Shown here in pieces: positions 23,893 through 35,778 of a DNA stretch of 64,000 nt. The stretch is from Ascarosepion bandense. Taxonomy: Eukaryota; Mollusca; Cephalopoda; Sepiida; Sepiidae. The stretch lies in assembly GCA_037127315.1 (NCBI GenBank), contig JBBBDQ010001185.1, forward strand, positions 626,001 to 690,000, written 5' to 3'. Under the pieces are notes generated by a model. That model was not told the origin of the DNA. It did not search any database and saw nothing but the letters and a program-made list of their open reading frames with translations. Position numbers and translations under genes: made by a program. Each line of letters begins with the position of its first letter. The stretch's first letter is position 1.

Positions 23893-24163
23893 CCAAACAA
23901 GGGAAGAATAGGATTGAGGAAAAAGGAAGAAGGAAAAAAGTTGGTTAGCATGTATTCTTTGGGGTCAAACCCCAAAATGAATCTCCATTCTGATTAGCCA
24001 CCAAAAAAAAACACCCACATACATTCACAGCAAACCAAAAGATTTTGTCATTTAAATGTAAATCATCTGCACAACCACATCAACATTGCCTGATGATGAG
24101 AACCTATCTCGAAACAGAAATTTCCATGTCGCAATGTAAAATTGATGCATAACTATATAATTA
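23893..24163. repeat. PLE 2 terminal inverted repeat, right arm
   Basis: It is the reverse complement of 22050-22340. On the plus strand it carries CTGATGA (24090-24096), one extra T, GAGA, a six-base loop, TCTC (24107-24110) and GAAAC (24111-24115). This is the core order of a hammerhead ribozyme with an unusual extra base before stem II. Confidence 0.9.
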
Positions 24164-24267
24164 TATTATATTAAGCTCTATAATACTCATTATATTGAGC
24201 ACTGTTTATAATAAAATAAATGCCAGAGTACTCAAAATAAAAAACCTTGAGTCCTCTTCACTTGGAA

Positions 24268-24298
<31 letters not shown>

Positions 24299-24389
24299 AT
24301 TATCTTGAATTATAAAAATGACAGTGTGCTAAATATATTTATTACATTACTGATATAAAAGAGTTCAAAATATCTGAGATAAGGATATT

Positions 24390-24445
24390 ACATCCTTGAG
24401 ATGGTCACCACGAAGCTCGCTCTTTTATTTCAAACACAGACGTTA
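24390..24445 (+). repeat. Possible tRNA-like SINE head
   Basis: GATGGTCACCACGAAGCTCG and a downstream TTTCAAACACAG resemble, in order and spacing, the minus-strand sequence at 30445-30530. Both look like a tRNA 5' region with a decayed B box. Evidence is only the mutual similarity. Confidence 0.35.
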
Positions 24446-24474
24446 TGAGGATCAACGAGATAGCAGATCATTCA

Positions 24475-24770
24475 GTCATTTAAGCACCATACGTAATACA
24501 CACTTGGGCGACCATATCTATTTCAAGACATGACTGACTAGGCAGATTATCCCGAAGTAAGTTTCCATTTCTTTCTGTGGTCGATTGGCTACAGAACACA
24601 ATCTATTATGCTATTCAACACATAGCTGGAGGGAGAAGAGATAGATTCATACCTTTTCCAAGGTTATTTGCGCGTAAGTGAATGGATTGAATTCGACTGG
24701 AATTCGAAATCGACTCTCCGAGTTCTCATTCCGAGCCAATATCCATTGGACCACGACACATACCAGATAG
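24475..24770 (-). repeat. tRNA-derived SINE, copy 2 (minus orientation)
   Basis: It is alike to 7545-7845. On the minus strand the right end gives TGGTCCAATGG (A-box-like), then about 31 bp, then GATTTCGAATTCC (B-box-like), the spacing of an internal RNA polymerase III promoter. The tRNA-like head is therefore at the plus-strand right end and the body extends left to about 24475. Confidence 0.75.
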
Positions 24771-24875
24771 ATATATAGAAAATATCAGTTATATCAGTTA
24801 TGGAATAAATATATTTGTTAATCTATGTCGTTTTTATAATCCAATACAGTTGCTCAGTCCCAACATTATGGGACA

Positions 24876-24940
<65 letters not shown>
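24876..24940. repeat. Compound microsatellite (AC)n(AT)n
   Basis: About 25 AC units followed by a short AT run. Confidence 0.97.
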
Positions 24941-25620
24941 AGCAAGTACTTAGGGACGCCTAAATTGCTAGAAGTAATGAGAAAAAGAAAAAAAATACTT
25001 GTCTAAACATGTAGACAGTGAAACTACATAACTATTTCTTGTTTAAATCCACCCCTTGGAAAAACACAGTATAAAATTCTTTCATACTTGAAACGTAATC
25101 TTAACTACACTGGATGAATTAGTCCTATTAGTAAAACTATACTTACCAAATTTAGTGCCGACTCGTTTTCTCTACATAATTTGCACTCCAAACACAAATG
25201 ATTGCTACTTTGCATCCAGGGATTGTCCTGTACAGAATCGATATTCGTTAAGATTATCCGTATAGTAAAATGATTTTTGTTATCCATATAGTATAATTCT
25301 TAGCAAAGCATTACAATCTTAGTTTCTGATATATTTGTTTTTCCAAACAAAGTGTATTTTCATTAAAAAAAACAATTTTCAAGTTACAAATCAAGATATC
25401 TAGAGTATCATATAAAAATCCCTGTTGATATACACAGCAAACGTACGTATAGACATGAGTGAATTCATCAGAATCGTTATCTTAAAATGTTAAATTTCTC
25501 GTGTCTATTGAAATACAGTAAAAAGTATTTCGTGTTTATTGAAACAGTAAAAAATAATTTAATTTGACTGTGTCTGTTCGCTCATATTACTTCCAAAGGA
25601 ACAATATTTACTCATAGTTT

Positions 25621-25624
<4 letters not shown>

Positions 25625-25676
<52 letters not shown>
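25625..25676. repeat. (CT)n microsatellite
   Basis: About 26 CT units, uninterrupted. Confidence 0.97.
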
Positions 25677-25680
<4 letters not shown>

Positions 25681-26374
25681 TGGATGCCATTTAGATTACT
25701 GATACGCAATTTACACGTAACAAAGGCATGAATCCACTTCATCTTGAGTTCTGTACTTTAGCTAGATATCTCGAGAAATTACCGATTTTTAAAAAAGTGT
25801 GAACGAATAATGATTTAAACAAACCACTTTAATTTAGCTGATTAGGGAATAATAATAATAACAAGCTGTTATTACCCCAATCAACCTTGACAGGAGTCTA
25901 AAATATGTAAGAATACAAAATATTATAACCATTATATTTAGTGGTTACACGTGTATGAGTAAAAACCTTTTTAAACAATGAAATTACCACAAACCTGCCT
26001 AAAGATTGTCAAGTCCTACTGTAAAAAGTAATCGAACCTGTATTCCCTTTTTTCAACAAGGTATTCACTTTTAAACTAAGTGAGCGTGTTACCAATCAGA
26101 TTACAAGGAACCAACATTACAAGACACTAATGCAAAATATTATATAAACCACTAAATATAACGTTTATATTACTATATAATGACGGATTTTTAAAAAAAA
26201 GGCCCGTTATATATGTTATATAAGGTCAAATTGGCATTTGATCTAACAGAAATAACTTAAAAACTCTTGTTTGCTGAAGTAAGAAATCGCTTGTTTCGCC
26301 ACCAAAACGAAACTATTTACTTTTAATCGTCTTTTTTATATTTAATATAATATAATATAATATTTGTACCTTCC

Positions 26375-26760
26375 ATTAGTATGGTTGATGTTAACATCCA
26401 GAAGAGTGACTCATTGCATCTTCTCGGGTTAACGTTTTCCACTGATATGAAGAGCGGGGAAAGAATATATTGAGTCCTGACCTGGCATCTCGGCTTCGGA
26501 CACTTTCCCGTCGTCGTAACGTGGCTTTCCTGTGCCTTTGCTATAAATATTTTCATAAGTGTTCTGATGAGCTTGCCTCTTTGGTACCTAGATTTTATGA
26601 ATTTAAATACAGTACTAGATTGGCAACAAGGTTCCATCATTTTACAGTATAAATTGCAAGATATAACCCCCGTAAGTTCTATGCTAATAGTTCCTTCTCT
26701 TGCTCGTGGAACTGTCTTTTTTAAATGCAATAGCAATCGTTATCTTCCGTTTTCTTAATG
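26375..26760 (+). mobile_element. CR1/Jockey-type LINE fragment F (C-terminal region)
   Basis: Plus-strand pieces match the LINE C-terminus: SLHLLGLTFSTDMK-like sequence at about 26410-26450, then DLASRLRTLSRRRNVAFLCLCYKYFHKCSDELASLVP at 26473-26580 (conserved order in copies B and C), then ARGT and NSNRYLPFS. A deletion removes most of the thumb between the two blocks. Neither the YADD nor the GTAGCCCCCTG tail is present. Confidence 0.85.
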
Positions 26761-26881
26761 TATGTTATTTTACTGTTCTCTATCTTTATTAATGTTTTTT
26801 TTTTCTCATATTCTTTTGCACTCAGAAAAAAAACCTGTATTTTAGCGAGTTTATTGCCTTACTTGAGGGAAATTGGAATGG

Positions 26882-26909
26882 CATATATATATATATATAT
26901 ATATATATA
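26882..26909. repeat. (AT)n microsatellite
   Basis: Fourteen AT units. Confidence 0.95.
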
Positions 26910-28390
<1,481 letters not shown>

Positions 28391-28397
28391 TTCATTT

Positions 28398-28488
28398 GTA
28401 TGATGTCTGCGGATGTCTAGAATATTTCATAACATTATTAGCTAATAATAATGTTATGAAATATTCTAGACATCCGCAGACATCATAC
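28398..28488. repeat. Perfect hairpin: 43-bp arms, 5-nt loop
   Basis: Bases 28398-28440 (starting GTATGATGTCTGCGG) are exactly reverse-complementary to 28446-28488, with a GCTAA loop. No mismatch was seen over 43 bp. It has no coding content or neighbouring transposon motif, and its flanks are plain AT-rich DNA. Confidence 0.95.
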
Positions 28489-29122
28489 ACAGTTATTTTG
28501 AACCTTACATAACCAATAAAGAAGTAATTCAGAATTGCTGAATTATTTCCGATTTGATCGTCCGTACAACAAATAATTTATCAATTGCAAAAAAAAAACA
28601 AGACATTTAAAAATATTTTAGATTTGAAAATGACATTAAATTATATACATTTCTCGATTTTAAAAAACACATTTTTTTTATCAAAAAAAATATCGTTTGT
28701 CATCAGCAATAGAAGCATTTCAAAATCGCTAACTCTCAATAATAATTTTTGAAAGTTTTCAGGATAAATTTTCAAGATGTTCTGATTTGATATTGCAAAA
28801 GTTTTTACTGAAATAATATCTTCTGGGATATTTTCTTAATAAAGCTTTAAAAAATATTTGTTTTCAGTAGATGAAAAAATGTATTCAGTCTAACTAACAG
28901 TATTCCTAAAGTTTTCTAGTAAAATAACTTATCAGTATACAATTCAGTCATTCACGAATAAGTGCGGAAAATGCGCTTAAATTGGATAATATCTTAATTT
29001 TGTTAAATTTTTATGAACTGTGGGTTGTGTTTTCTACCTTTTTTTTTTGTTTGCTTTATCAAAAAATCGCATCCATTGTGGCAATTACTTTTATTATATA
29101 AGTTATCTATCTATCTACCTTA

Positions 29123-29167
<45 letters not shown>

Positions 29168-30140
29168 AGTTAACATTTTGATTTTAAACCTTACTTTTAC
29201 CCTTATAAGAAGATCAACTTGAAAGCGGTTGCTGTATGTTTATAGCCATTTGACTTAAAGTTACTGTTTCCAGCAAGTGACACTCCTTTAGAATATATTA
29301 CTTTTTTCTTCCGATTTTGTTTACGGCAGATAAAGAGAAAGAAACAAACATGGTGTTACTGTTACTCTTCAGCACAACAAAACTATGTCAAATATGTACA
29401 CGTAGATCATGAAAAAATGAAGGTTGAAGCACATGACTTTAACAGTGTCACCATTCAACGTGTATTTTAAAAGGGGTTGGGTAAAAATCCTCGTCATTTA
29501 AGCCTACCACGCATTGGTGGGTGACCAAATTACCCATATTTGTTTGGGTAGGGCCGAAGTAGCACATTCACTACATTGCTATCCTTCTCCTCTTACTTCA
29601 CCAAGCAACTATGACTGTTGTTATTTATTTATTATTCATTCAATAAAATATATTGGGTATTTAGTTGTAGACACAAGCAAACAACGAAATTCCAAATTTT
29701 GTATGGAGGGCATACATTAATTAACAATCTGTGGGACGATCTCATTCGGCTAAAATAAAATAACGTAAAAGTTGTTCATTTCTATTTCTAATTTTAATTT
29801 TTATTCTCTCCCCCTCCTCGACTTAAGAAAAAAAAAGTCACACTAATGCTGCTACATAATAGCTTGTTGGTCACTAACTTGGTGTTTTAGTGAATTTTCT
29901 ATAAAATTAAGCACTGGAGTTTTTGAATGAGCCTTTGTCCAAGTTGCCTTAGTGTTGGTTGTAGCCTGTAGAGGGAGCATGTGGCATTTCTTAATCAATG
30001 CCAACATTCTTTAATCGGGTCGTTTGAGGGTCATGAAGAGGTAGTTCATGTACTCTTATGAATTAAACTTCAAAATTAATTATAATACTAATACCTCGAT
30101 CTTCACTGAATACTTGTAAACTCTTTAGTTATATTTTGTA
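28489..30140. other. AT-rich stretch; no gene recognised
   Basis: (AT)n at 29127-29165. A 68-codon plus frame at 29514-29720 has no known motif. Confidence 0.45.
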
Positions 30141-30141
30141 G

Positions 30142-30144
<3 letters not shown>

Positions 30145-30219
<75 letters not shown>
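30145..30219. repeat. Compound microsatellite (CA)n(TA)n
   Basis: About 20 CA units then about 17 TA units. Confidence 0.97.
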
Positions 30220-30221
<2 letters not shown>

Positions 30222-30274
30222 CATCACTCATTCAGGAATGAATTAGATACATCATACGCTAAAGGTCTGCCTCC

Positions 30275-30350
30275 TTCTACCATAGCTCAGAGGTAAAATC
30301 GCCAACTGACGCCAATTCGGTCGGGTTTCAATTCTGAGCAAAAGCAATCG
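30275..30350 (+). repeat. tRNA-derived SINE head, copy 3 family
   Basis: TAGCTCAGAGGT (about 30284-30295) matches the tRNA D-arm/A-box, and GGGTTTCAATTCTGAGC (about 30324) matches a T-arm/B-box with one extra T. Spacing is about 30 bp. It continues directly into the hammerhead-like motif. The acceptor and anticodon arms do not fold as a functional tRNA, so this is a SINE rather than a tRNA gene. Confidence 0.7.
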
Positions 30351-30403
30351 GATGTCTAACCATACTGATGAGCTGTGATACAGCGAAACAGATCTATCTG
30401 CGG

Positions 30404-30405
<2 letters not shown>
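30350..30405 (+). ncRNA. Hammerhead-ribozyme-like motif downstream of SINE head
   Basis: The invariant core is complete: CTGATGA (30365-30371), stem II GCTG (30372-30375), loop TGATA, CAGC (30381-30384), then GAAA (30385-30388). A candidate cleavage triplet GTC lies at 30354-30356, eight bases before the core. GT(16.2, 16.1) can pair with A15.1 and C15.2, and after a two-base bulge GGAT can pair with ATCT to extend stem III. Stem I would be very short (two pairs, four-base loop), so this is a minimal type III-like design if active. Known animal hammerheads occur in SINEs and Penelope-like elements, which fits the neighbouring tRNA-like head. Confidence 0.65.

Positions 30406-30432
<27 letters not shown>
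30406..30432. repeat. (AT)n microsatellite
   Basis: It directly follows the hammerhead-like motif, perhaps the SINE 3' tail. Confidence 0.95.
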
Positions 30433-30435
<3 letters not shown>

Positions 30436-30444
30436 TGAGCTTAG

Positions 30445-30530
30445 ATTAGTACAGTATAAGGCCACAATATTTGAAATGGTCTGCTAGACGAGCTTTGTGA
30501 CCACTACGCCTCAACAAAACTACAAAAATA
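30445..30530 (-). repeat. Possible tRNA-like SINE head (minus)
   Basis: The minus strand reads GGCGTAGTGGTCACAAAGCTCG followed by CATTTCAAATATTG, similar in arrangement to 24390-24445 and to a tRNA D-arm plus decayed B box. Confidence 0.35.
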
Positions 30531-30534
30531 TTCA

Positions 30535-31560
30535 CTAATTTGGTTTGAACTGTAATAGTAATAAGGCTTTTACATTATATATATATATATATATAAAATA
30601 AAATAAATTTCGAAGTTCAAAACCGTTGAATGATCATTTCAACATGAAATCCCTAAGAGAGATTTCACATCTCATCGGCAACTATCAAATTTCAAAATGA
30701 AATAAAAAGAAATTTTGAAAAATCAAGAATTTACCGGCGGAAGTATAAAAATTTACGTCACAAAAAACTAGATAGCAATCAATGTCTATTTTTAGATTTT
30801 GGACGACATTACTTTTAGATTGAGTTGTAAGTGAAAAGTTTAAAAATTTGTCTTTGTCTAGCTTTACAAAGGGGAAGGGGGTAACGGAAGAAATAGTAAG
30901 TGGTGTTTGACTGAGAAGTGAGCTATACAAAATGGAAAGAGAGGAAGGAAAAAGGAAACAGAAAAAAAGAAAATTTTCCTTTTTCATAGAGACGCTAGAG
31001 ATGTGTTAACAAAACTAACGTTTATAAATTGGTTAAAGTATTAGAAAAAAGGTTTTCAGAAAAATCATTATTTGGGGAGGGAAAAAGCTGATATATGATT
31101 TATTTAAATTTAATTAAATTAATCTGTTAATTATAAACCTAGATTTAAATTTTTTAAAAATTAATAAAATTTAAAAAAAATGTTTTTTTAATTTTTTATA
31201 AAAAAATATTTAAAAATTTTTTTTTTAGGTACTGTGAAAAAGATATATATATATATACATACTTGCAGAAAAATTGGGGGTTAAGTTAGTATAAGTATCC
31301 TTACTTCATAAAAGGTTGATATTAATAGGAGAAAGGAAGAGGAAGGTAGAGAGGTTCAAATTTACTATTTAAAAATTTAATTAATTCAACAATTAATCAA
31401 AAACAATTTAATTTATATTTTCTCTCCTAAAAACTGAGTTTAGAATTTAAATTTTAAATGTTTACAAATTTCGCCCTATGCCCGAACTTACTAATGAATT
31501 CTTTTCTAAAATTCAAGAACTGGTGGTTTGGGTACTTTAATATTAGTATTTTTTCTTGCG
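30535..31560. other. AT-rich stretch; no gene recognised
   Basis: Short (AT)n at 30576-30594 and 31242-31256. The 100-codon minus frame at 30685-30987 is rich in Phe, Leu and Ser and shows no domain. Confidence 0.45.
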
Positions 31561-31564
31561 GACC

Positions 31565-32379
31565 CACGTCTATTGAACAGGTGTAGAGGCACATCCCTTG
31601 TTCCCTGTTTAGGAAGTGGTTTCCGGCTTTCTCTTTTCCAATCTTTTCACTTTTCTTTTCTTTTTTCTTTTTTCATTTTTCGTTTTTTTTTTCAATTGGA
31701 GTAGATAGACTGAACTATCGCCCGGTTCACACTACACACACATCTATTGAACAGGTGAAGAGGCACATCCCTTGTTCCTTGTTTAGGATGTGGTTTCCGG
31801 CTTTCTCTTTTCTAATCTTTTCACTTTTCTTTTCTTTTTTCTTTTTTCTTTTTTTTTTTTCAATTGGAGTAGAAAGACTGAACTATCGCCCGGTTCACAC
31901 TACACACACATCTATTGAACAGGTGTAGAGGCTCATCCCTTGTTCACTGTTTAGGATGTGGTTTCGGTTTTCTCTTTTCCAATCTTTTCACTTTCCTTTC
32001 CTTTTTGATTTTTGATTTTTTTTCAATTGGAGTAGATAGACTGAACTATCGCCCGGTTCACACTCCACGCACGTCTATTGAACAGGTGTAGAGGCTCATC
32101 CCTTGTTCCCTGTTTAGGATGTGTTTTCCGGCTTTCTCTTTTCCAAACTTTTCACTTTCTTTTTTGCTCATTTTTTTTCTCAATTGGAGTAGATAGACTG
32201 AACTATCGCCCGGTTCACATTCCACCCATGTCTATTAAACAGGTGTAGAGGCTCATCACTTGTTCCCTGTTTAGGATGTGGTTTCCGGCTTTCTCTTTTC
32301 CAATCTATTCACTCTTACGTAGCCCCCTGCACACCAGCGGCCTTACCGCCTTGCTTGGGGTGATGTGATTAAAAAAAAG
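31565..32379 (+). repeat. Five-copy tandem repeat ending in the LINE 3' tail
   Basis: Units start with TCTATTGAACAGGTG at 31569, 31743, 31911, 32074 and 32231, giving periods of 174, 168, 163 and 157 bp that shrink mainly through a T/C-rich tract. Each unit also holds TTGTTCCCTGTTTAGGA, a GGAGTAGATAGACTGAAC block and GCCCGGTTCACAC. After the last partial unit, at 32314-32379, the sequence becomes ACGTAGCCCCCTGCAC...GATTAAAAAAAA, the same tail that ends LINE copies A, B and C. The unit has no counterpart in the 3' UTRs of those copies. Confidence 0.92.
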
Positions 32380-32744
32380 ACACAGATCGCACCTATCACG
32401 AAAATTCCTCGGAATTCGAGCTGAACCTATCAATCTCCAACTAATTACAGGGTCCAGCCCTTCTTCCTTCATTTTCTAGAATCTCCGTGAAAGGGCTGTC
32501 TGGTATTTCTGACCTGAGTTCGAAAAAGAATACCTGTGATTGTAACATCTTTGCTTAAAAGGCCCCGTAGACATACTAATATAAGTCCGGTAATTTTTCT
32601 TGTTGTTGGATGGTGAAATGTGAGCTTCATAAATTACCTGGGTGGATTTACATTTGCCCTCCACCGGGCAGGCATCCACAGAGCTACAATTGCATTCATT
32701 TAGAATTCCGGACCCAGAGTCTGTATTACAAGAATTTATAATGT

Positions 32745-32755
<11 letters not shown>
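32380..32755 (-). mobile_element. Penelope-like element 3: GIY-YIG nuclease fragment
   Basis: The minus-strand frame has a Cys-rich linker (CNCSSVDACPVEGKC), then a degenerate GIY-YIG segment: VIYEAHISP, YRTYISMSTGPFKQRCYNHR (in place of Y-I-G-L-T/S), SFSNSGQKYQTALS, and after an in-frame TAG (expected Trp), KMKEEGLDPVISW. It stops at the tail of the tandem-repeat element (32379) on one side and at an AT microsatellite on the other. No RT domain is present. Confidence 0.85.
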
Positions 32756-32782
<27 letters not shown>

Positions 32783-32860
32783 GGATATATCTGCATTTAT
32801 ATTGATATTTATAATGCTGTCTATATTTGGGGTATATATATATATATATATATATATATC
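32751..32860. repeat. Two (AT)n arrays
   Basis: Runs at about 32751-32779 and 32834-32859. Confidence 0.93.
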
Positions 32861-32869
32861 TTCATTCAA

Positions 32870-33250
32870 GCATATTTGGTTGAATAAATATATTACGTTT
32901 AAATATAATTATAATAATTTAGTCATATTATATCTATTTATCTTTAATTTAATCCTCGCATATTCCAGGGTTAATTTTTTCGTGTTGTAATTAAAATCAT
33001 CAAATAAGACGCCGTAACTTTCCTTATTTTTTTTTATTTTCACTGTACTTTCAGTCTCTTCCAAAATCATCTTCCAAAAAAAACTAATGTAGTTGAAAGT
33101 TATACATTTTTGTGTGTGTGCACATGAAGCGCGTTTGTTAATTCAAAAATTACCGTTATATAAGGAAAGTAACTTTGAGTTTCTAAATTTTTTTTTCAGG
33201 AAATTACAATTTGTGTGTTTTAAAACATTCTGTTATATTTGTTAAAATTG
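32870..33250. other. Unassigned AT-rich sequence
   Basis: No recognisable feature. Confidence 0.4.
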
Positions 33251-33253
33251 TAT

Positions 33254-34330
33254 AATTTTTTTCGTGGAAGTCTTAACTGTTTCACGGTTCATTAAATTTT
33301 GTATAATCGCCATTTTTGTAACAAGTCATTAAATTTTATAGCTGAGAGTGCAAATGTTTATGCTAGTTTTTTTTTATATGGGGATGTAGTAAATGTATTA
33401 TTATTGGTGTCTGTCAATATATATAGAGTTTTTGTATTGTTAAGTTCGTATGTGAACTTAAGAACTGAGTTTGAGGGAAGATATTTTATATAGCAGTATT
33501 TCATCTATGTTTCATCTATGTTGTAGATGTATTTCATCTATGTTATTTTTATTAAGATGAGAATATCATCTACATATCATTGGTAGATGGATGGTTTTTA
33601 GTGGTATTAAATATCTTATTTTCATGGTCAGCCATGTAGATACAAAATTTAATAATCCATGTAAAAGTTAACCCTTCCACGAAAAAAATTTCTATATTGA
33701 ATTTAAAAAAAAACATGAAACAACTTCTCATTAATAATGACTGTTCTAATTGCATTTTTGATGAACAAATTAGACGAGCTATTAGAAATATTAACATAAA
33801 TAAAAAAGAACATAATACTTCTACAAATAACCCTAAACGTATACCGCAATACAAGATGAAAAACAAGATGAAAAAAATCACATAAAAACTCATAAATACT
33901 AATATATCCCCGATTGATACCAGTAAAAAATAAAAATAAAAAAAAACTAATTATATACTATACTTAATTTAATACATCCGCAATAACCCTTCTCCGTCAA
34001 CTAATGTTTTACAAAAGACCAACATTGTATCTGAATTTAAATGTCCTTTGGGAGATTGTATCTCTGACAAAAACGTAAATATATTTGTTGGTTACACGAC
34101 AAAAATATTATCGAGGAAATTTACACTACAGATGTCGGATTCAAGCTCGATTGCATAACATTCAAAGAAACATTCTTATCCATATTCACGATTGATGGAA
34201 ATATTAATCAACAATACGAGTATACACTTCCACGAAAATAATAAACAAATCTTCAAATTCTTGAAGCCTTCTAATAAAAAATTTCAATCAACTCTAAATA
34301 AAATTAATTTTGTTTTATATCAACAATGTT
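33254..34330. mobile_element. Penelope-like element 4 in head-to-head arrangement
   Basis: On the plus strand from about 33640: FYIEFKK, then a segment ending CIFDEQIRRAIRNI (about 33750-33800), PLGDCISDKNV (about 34045), and a GIY-YIG-like VGYTTKILSRKFTLQMSDSS (about 34088-34148). On the minus strand from about 33490 back to 33310 is TNNNTFTTSPYKK, a piece normally upstream of the first. The two halves are joined by an imperfect inverted repeat, 33254-33308 against about 33636-33694 (roughly 80% by eye). So a 5' part of the element is inverted relative to the rest. Frames are broken throughout. The YxDD motif was not found. Confidence 0.75.
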
Positions 34331-34334
34331 TTAA

Positions 34335-35400
34335 AATGTCTATAACAGCAAAGTGTTAAAATATCTAAATTGTAGTATCTTTAAAAATTACAATTATTAC
34401 AGAATAACATATCAAAATAAAAATATGAATTATAACTTCTTGAAAAAAAAATTTTCTTTTAGCTAAACAGGACCACCAGTTACTGAAAATCTGCACTGAA
34501 TCATAAAATAAAAATGCAATAAAACTACGATATTTAATTAGAAAAGCTTTTAATTGCTTTACTTTTTAAAATGTATTATGAGTACTATTGTCTTGAGAAA
34601 AATTTTTCGATGAATAATGAATTTTTACAAGAATTGTTTTTATTTTTCTAAAGAAATTACTTAGAATGATTTATGAATTTTTAAATCTTTTCAAATTCTG
34701 AATTCCGGTCAAATGATACTGTTAGGAAATTAAGGCTGTATTCACCAATCATAAAGTGAAAAGCTTACTACAATTCAACGATTCTTAATATATATAAAAA
34801 AAGATTTGAATTGATTTTATATGTGTGTAAACATACCATTTTTTGTAAATACAGTTAACATGTGACATTATCAAAGAATAAGAGCAGTAACTATCGTAAA
34901 GTTAAAATTTATTGGTAATTTCTAAAATTTCCGCAACAAGCGTCTTCTATAGTTAGCCAAAGTACCTAAAATCAATAAAATATTAGATTGTTTACACTAT
35001 TTTCTTATTTTTTAAGATTACTGAGTAGTTAAAAATCATATAACGTTATATTTGCCAAATAATTATTGCATTTACGTCCCCTTTAGGAAAAAAGGGACAT
35101 TCACTAACCTACCTTAAGAAGCAGGACTTAGTCCGGTTCCTACTCCTGAAAAAAACGGTATTTTTTTTTGTCCTATCATCTACTCACACACAATAACTGT
35201 GAGTCCAACGGGATGTTAGCAACCCAGTAGAATGAAACTGAACCAACAAAGGGCGGATAAACGTTTGAGTCAATTGCCAGCTAACTAAATGTGGTGTGTC
35301 GATAAAACACCGAGGTGAAGGCAACGAGAAACAACTCTACTATTCCTCTCAAGAATATTAATGGGCATGCACAATAAATTTATAAACCCTAACGGCATGA
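34335..35400. other. AT-rich stretch including a dispersed repeat
   Basis: 34450-34560 shares an ordered series of blocks with 62785-62940 (see findings). 35080-35350 is GC-richer and has no recognised function. Confidence 0.45.
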
Positions 35401-35439
35401 AGGGGGTTAAGCCTAAAGACACTAACTTCTCGCTTGGTA

Positions 35440-35778
35440 AGGAGCGACATGCGGAACAGTTGTAACCGGACCGTCAAAAAATGTAAGAAGAAAGGACGGA
35501 AAATAAACTTCAAGAAAACTGAATGTATGGTCATCAGCAAAAAGAAGAACCCAAGTCGGAGAAACTAAAATGAACCAAGTAGATAAATTTAAATACTTGA
35601 GAAGCGTTCTGACAGAAGATGGAAAGTGCGACACTGAGATCCGAAGACACATTGGCATGTCCAAGGACACATTCAAAAGCTAACCAGAATACTGATAGAC
35701 AAGAAAATCTCATTAGAAGAGTGCTGGATTGCTATGTGATATATGTCCTTCTATATGGCAACGAATGTTAGACGATCT
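35440..35778 (+). mobile_element. RTE-like non-LTR retrotransposon fragment
   Basis: Plus-strand frames give INFKKTECMVISKKKNPS, then MNQVDKFKYL (with a frameshift), LTEDGKCDTEIRRHIGMSK, a shifted RILIDKKISLEE, and a final LYGNEC. This order is that of the region just after the RT catalytic core in RTE-type elements. Frames shift at least three times. It ends exactly where LINE copy D begins on the other strand. Neither the endonuclease nor the YADD is included. Confidence 0.8.

Larger units (their letters stand above)
24200..26360. other. AT-rich stretch with SINE and microsatellites
   Basis: Apart from the separately listed SINE (24475-24770), CA array and CT array, no gene was recognised. 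A possible second tRNA-like head lies at 24390-24445 (see that entry). (AT)n sits at 24268-24296. Confidence 0.45.

Noticed and set aside
33570..33893. 107-codon hydrophobic minus frame
   Set aside because: It is the complement of the plus-strand PLE 4 reading, whose motifs are recognisable.
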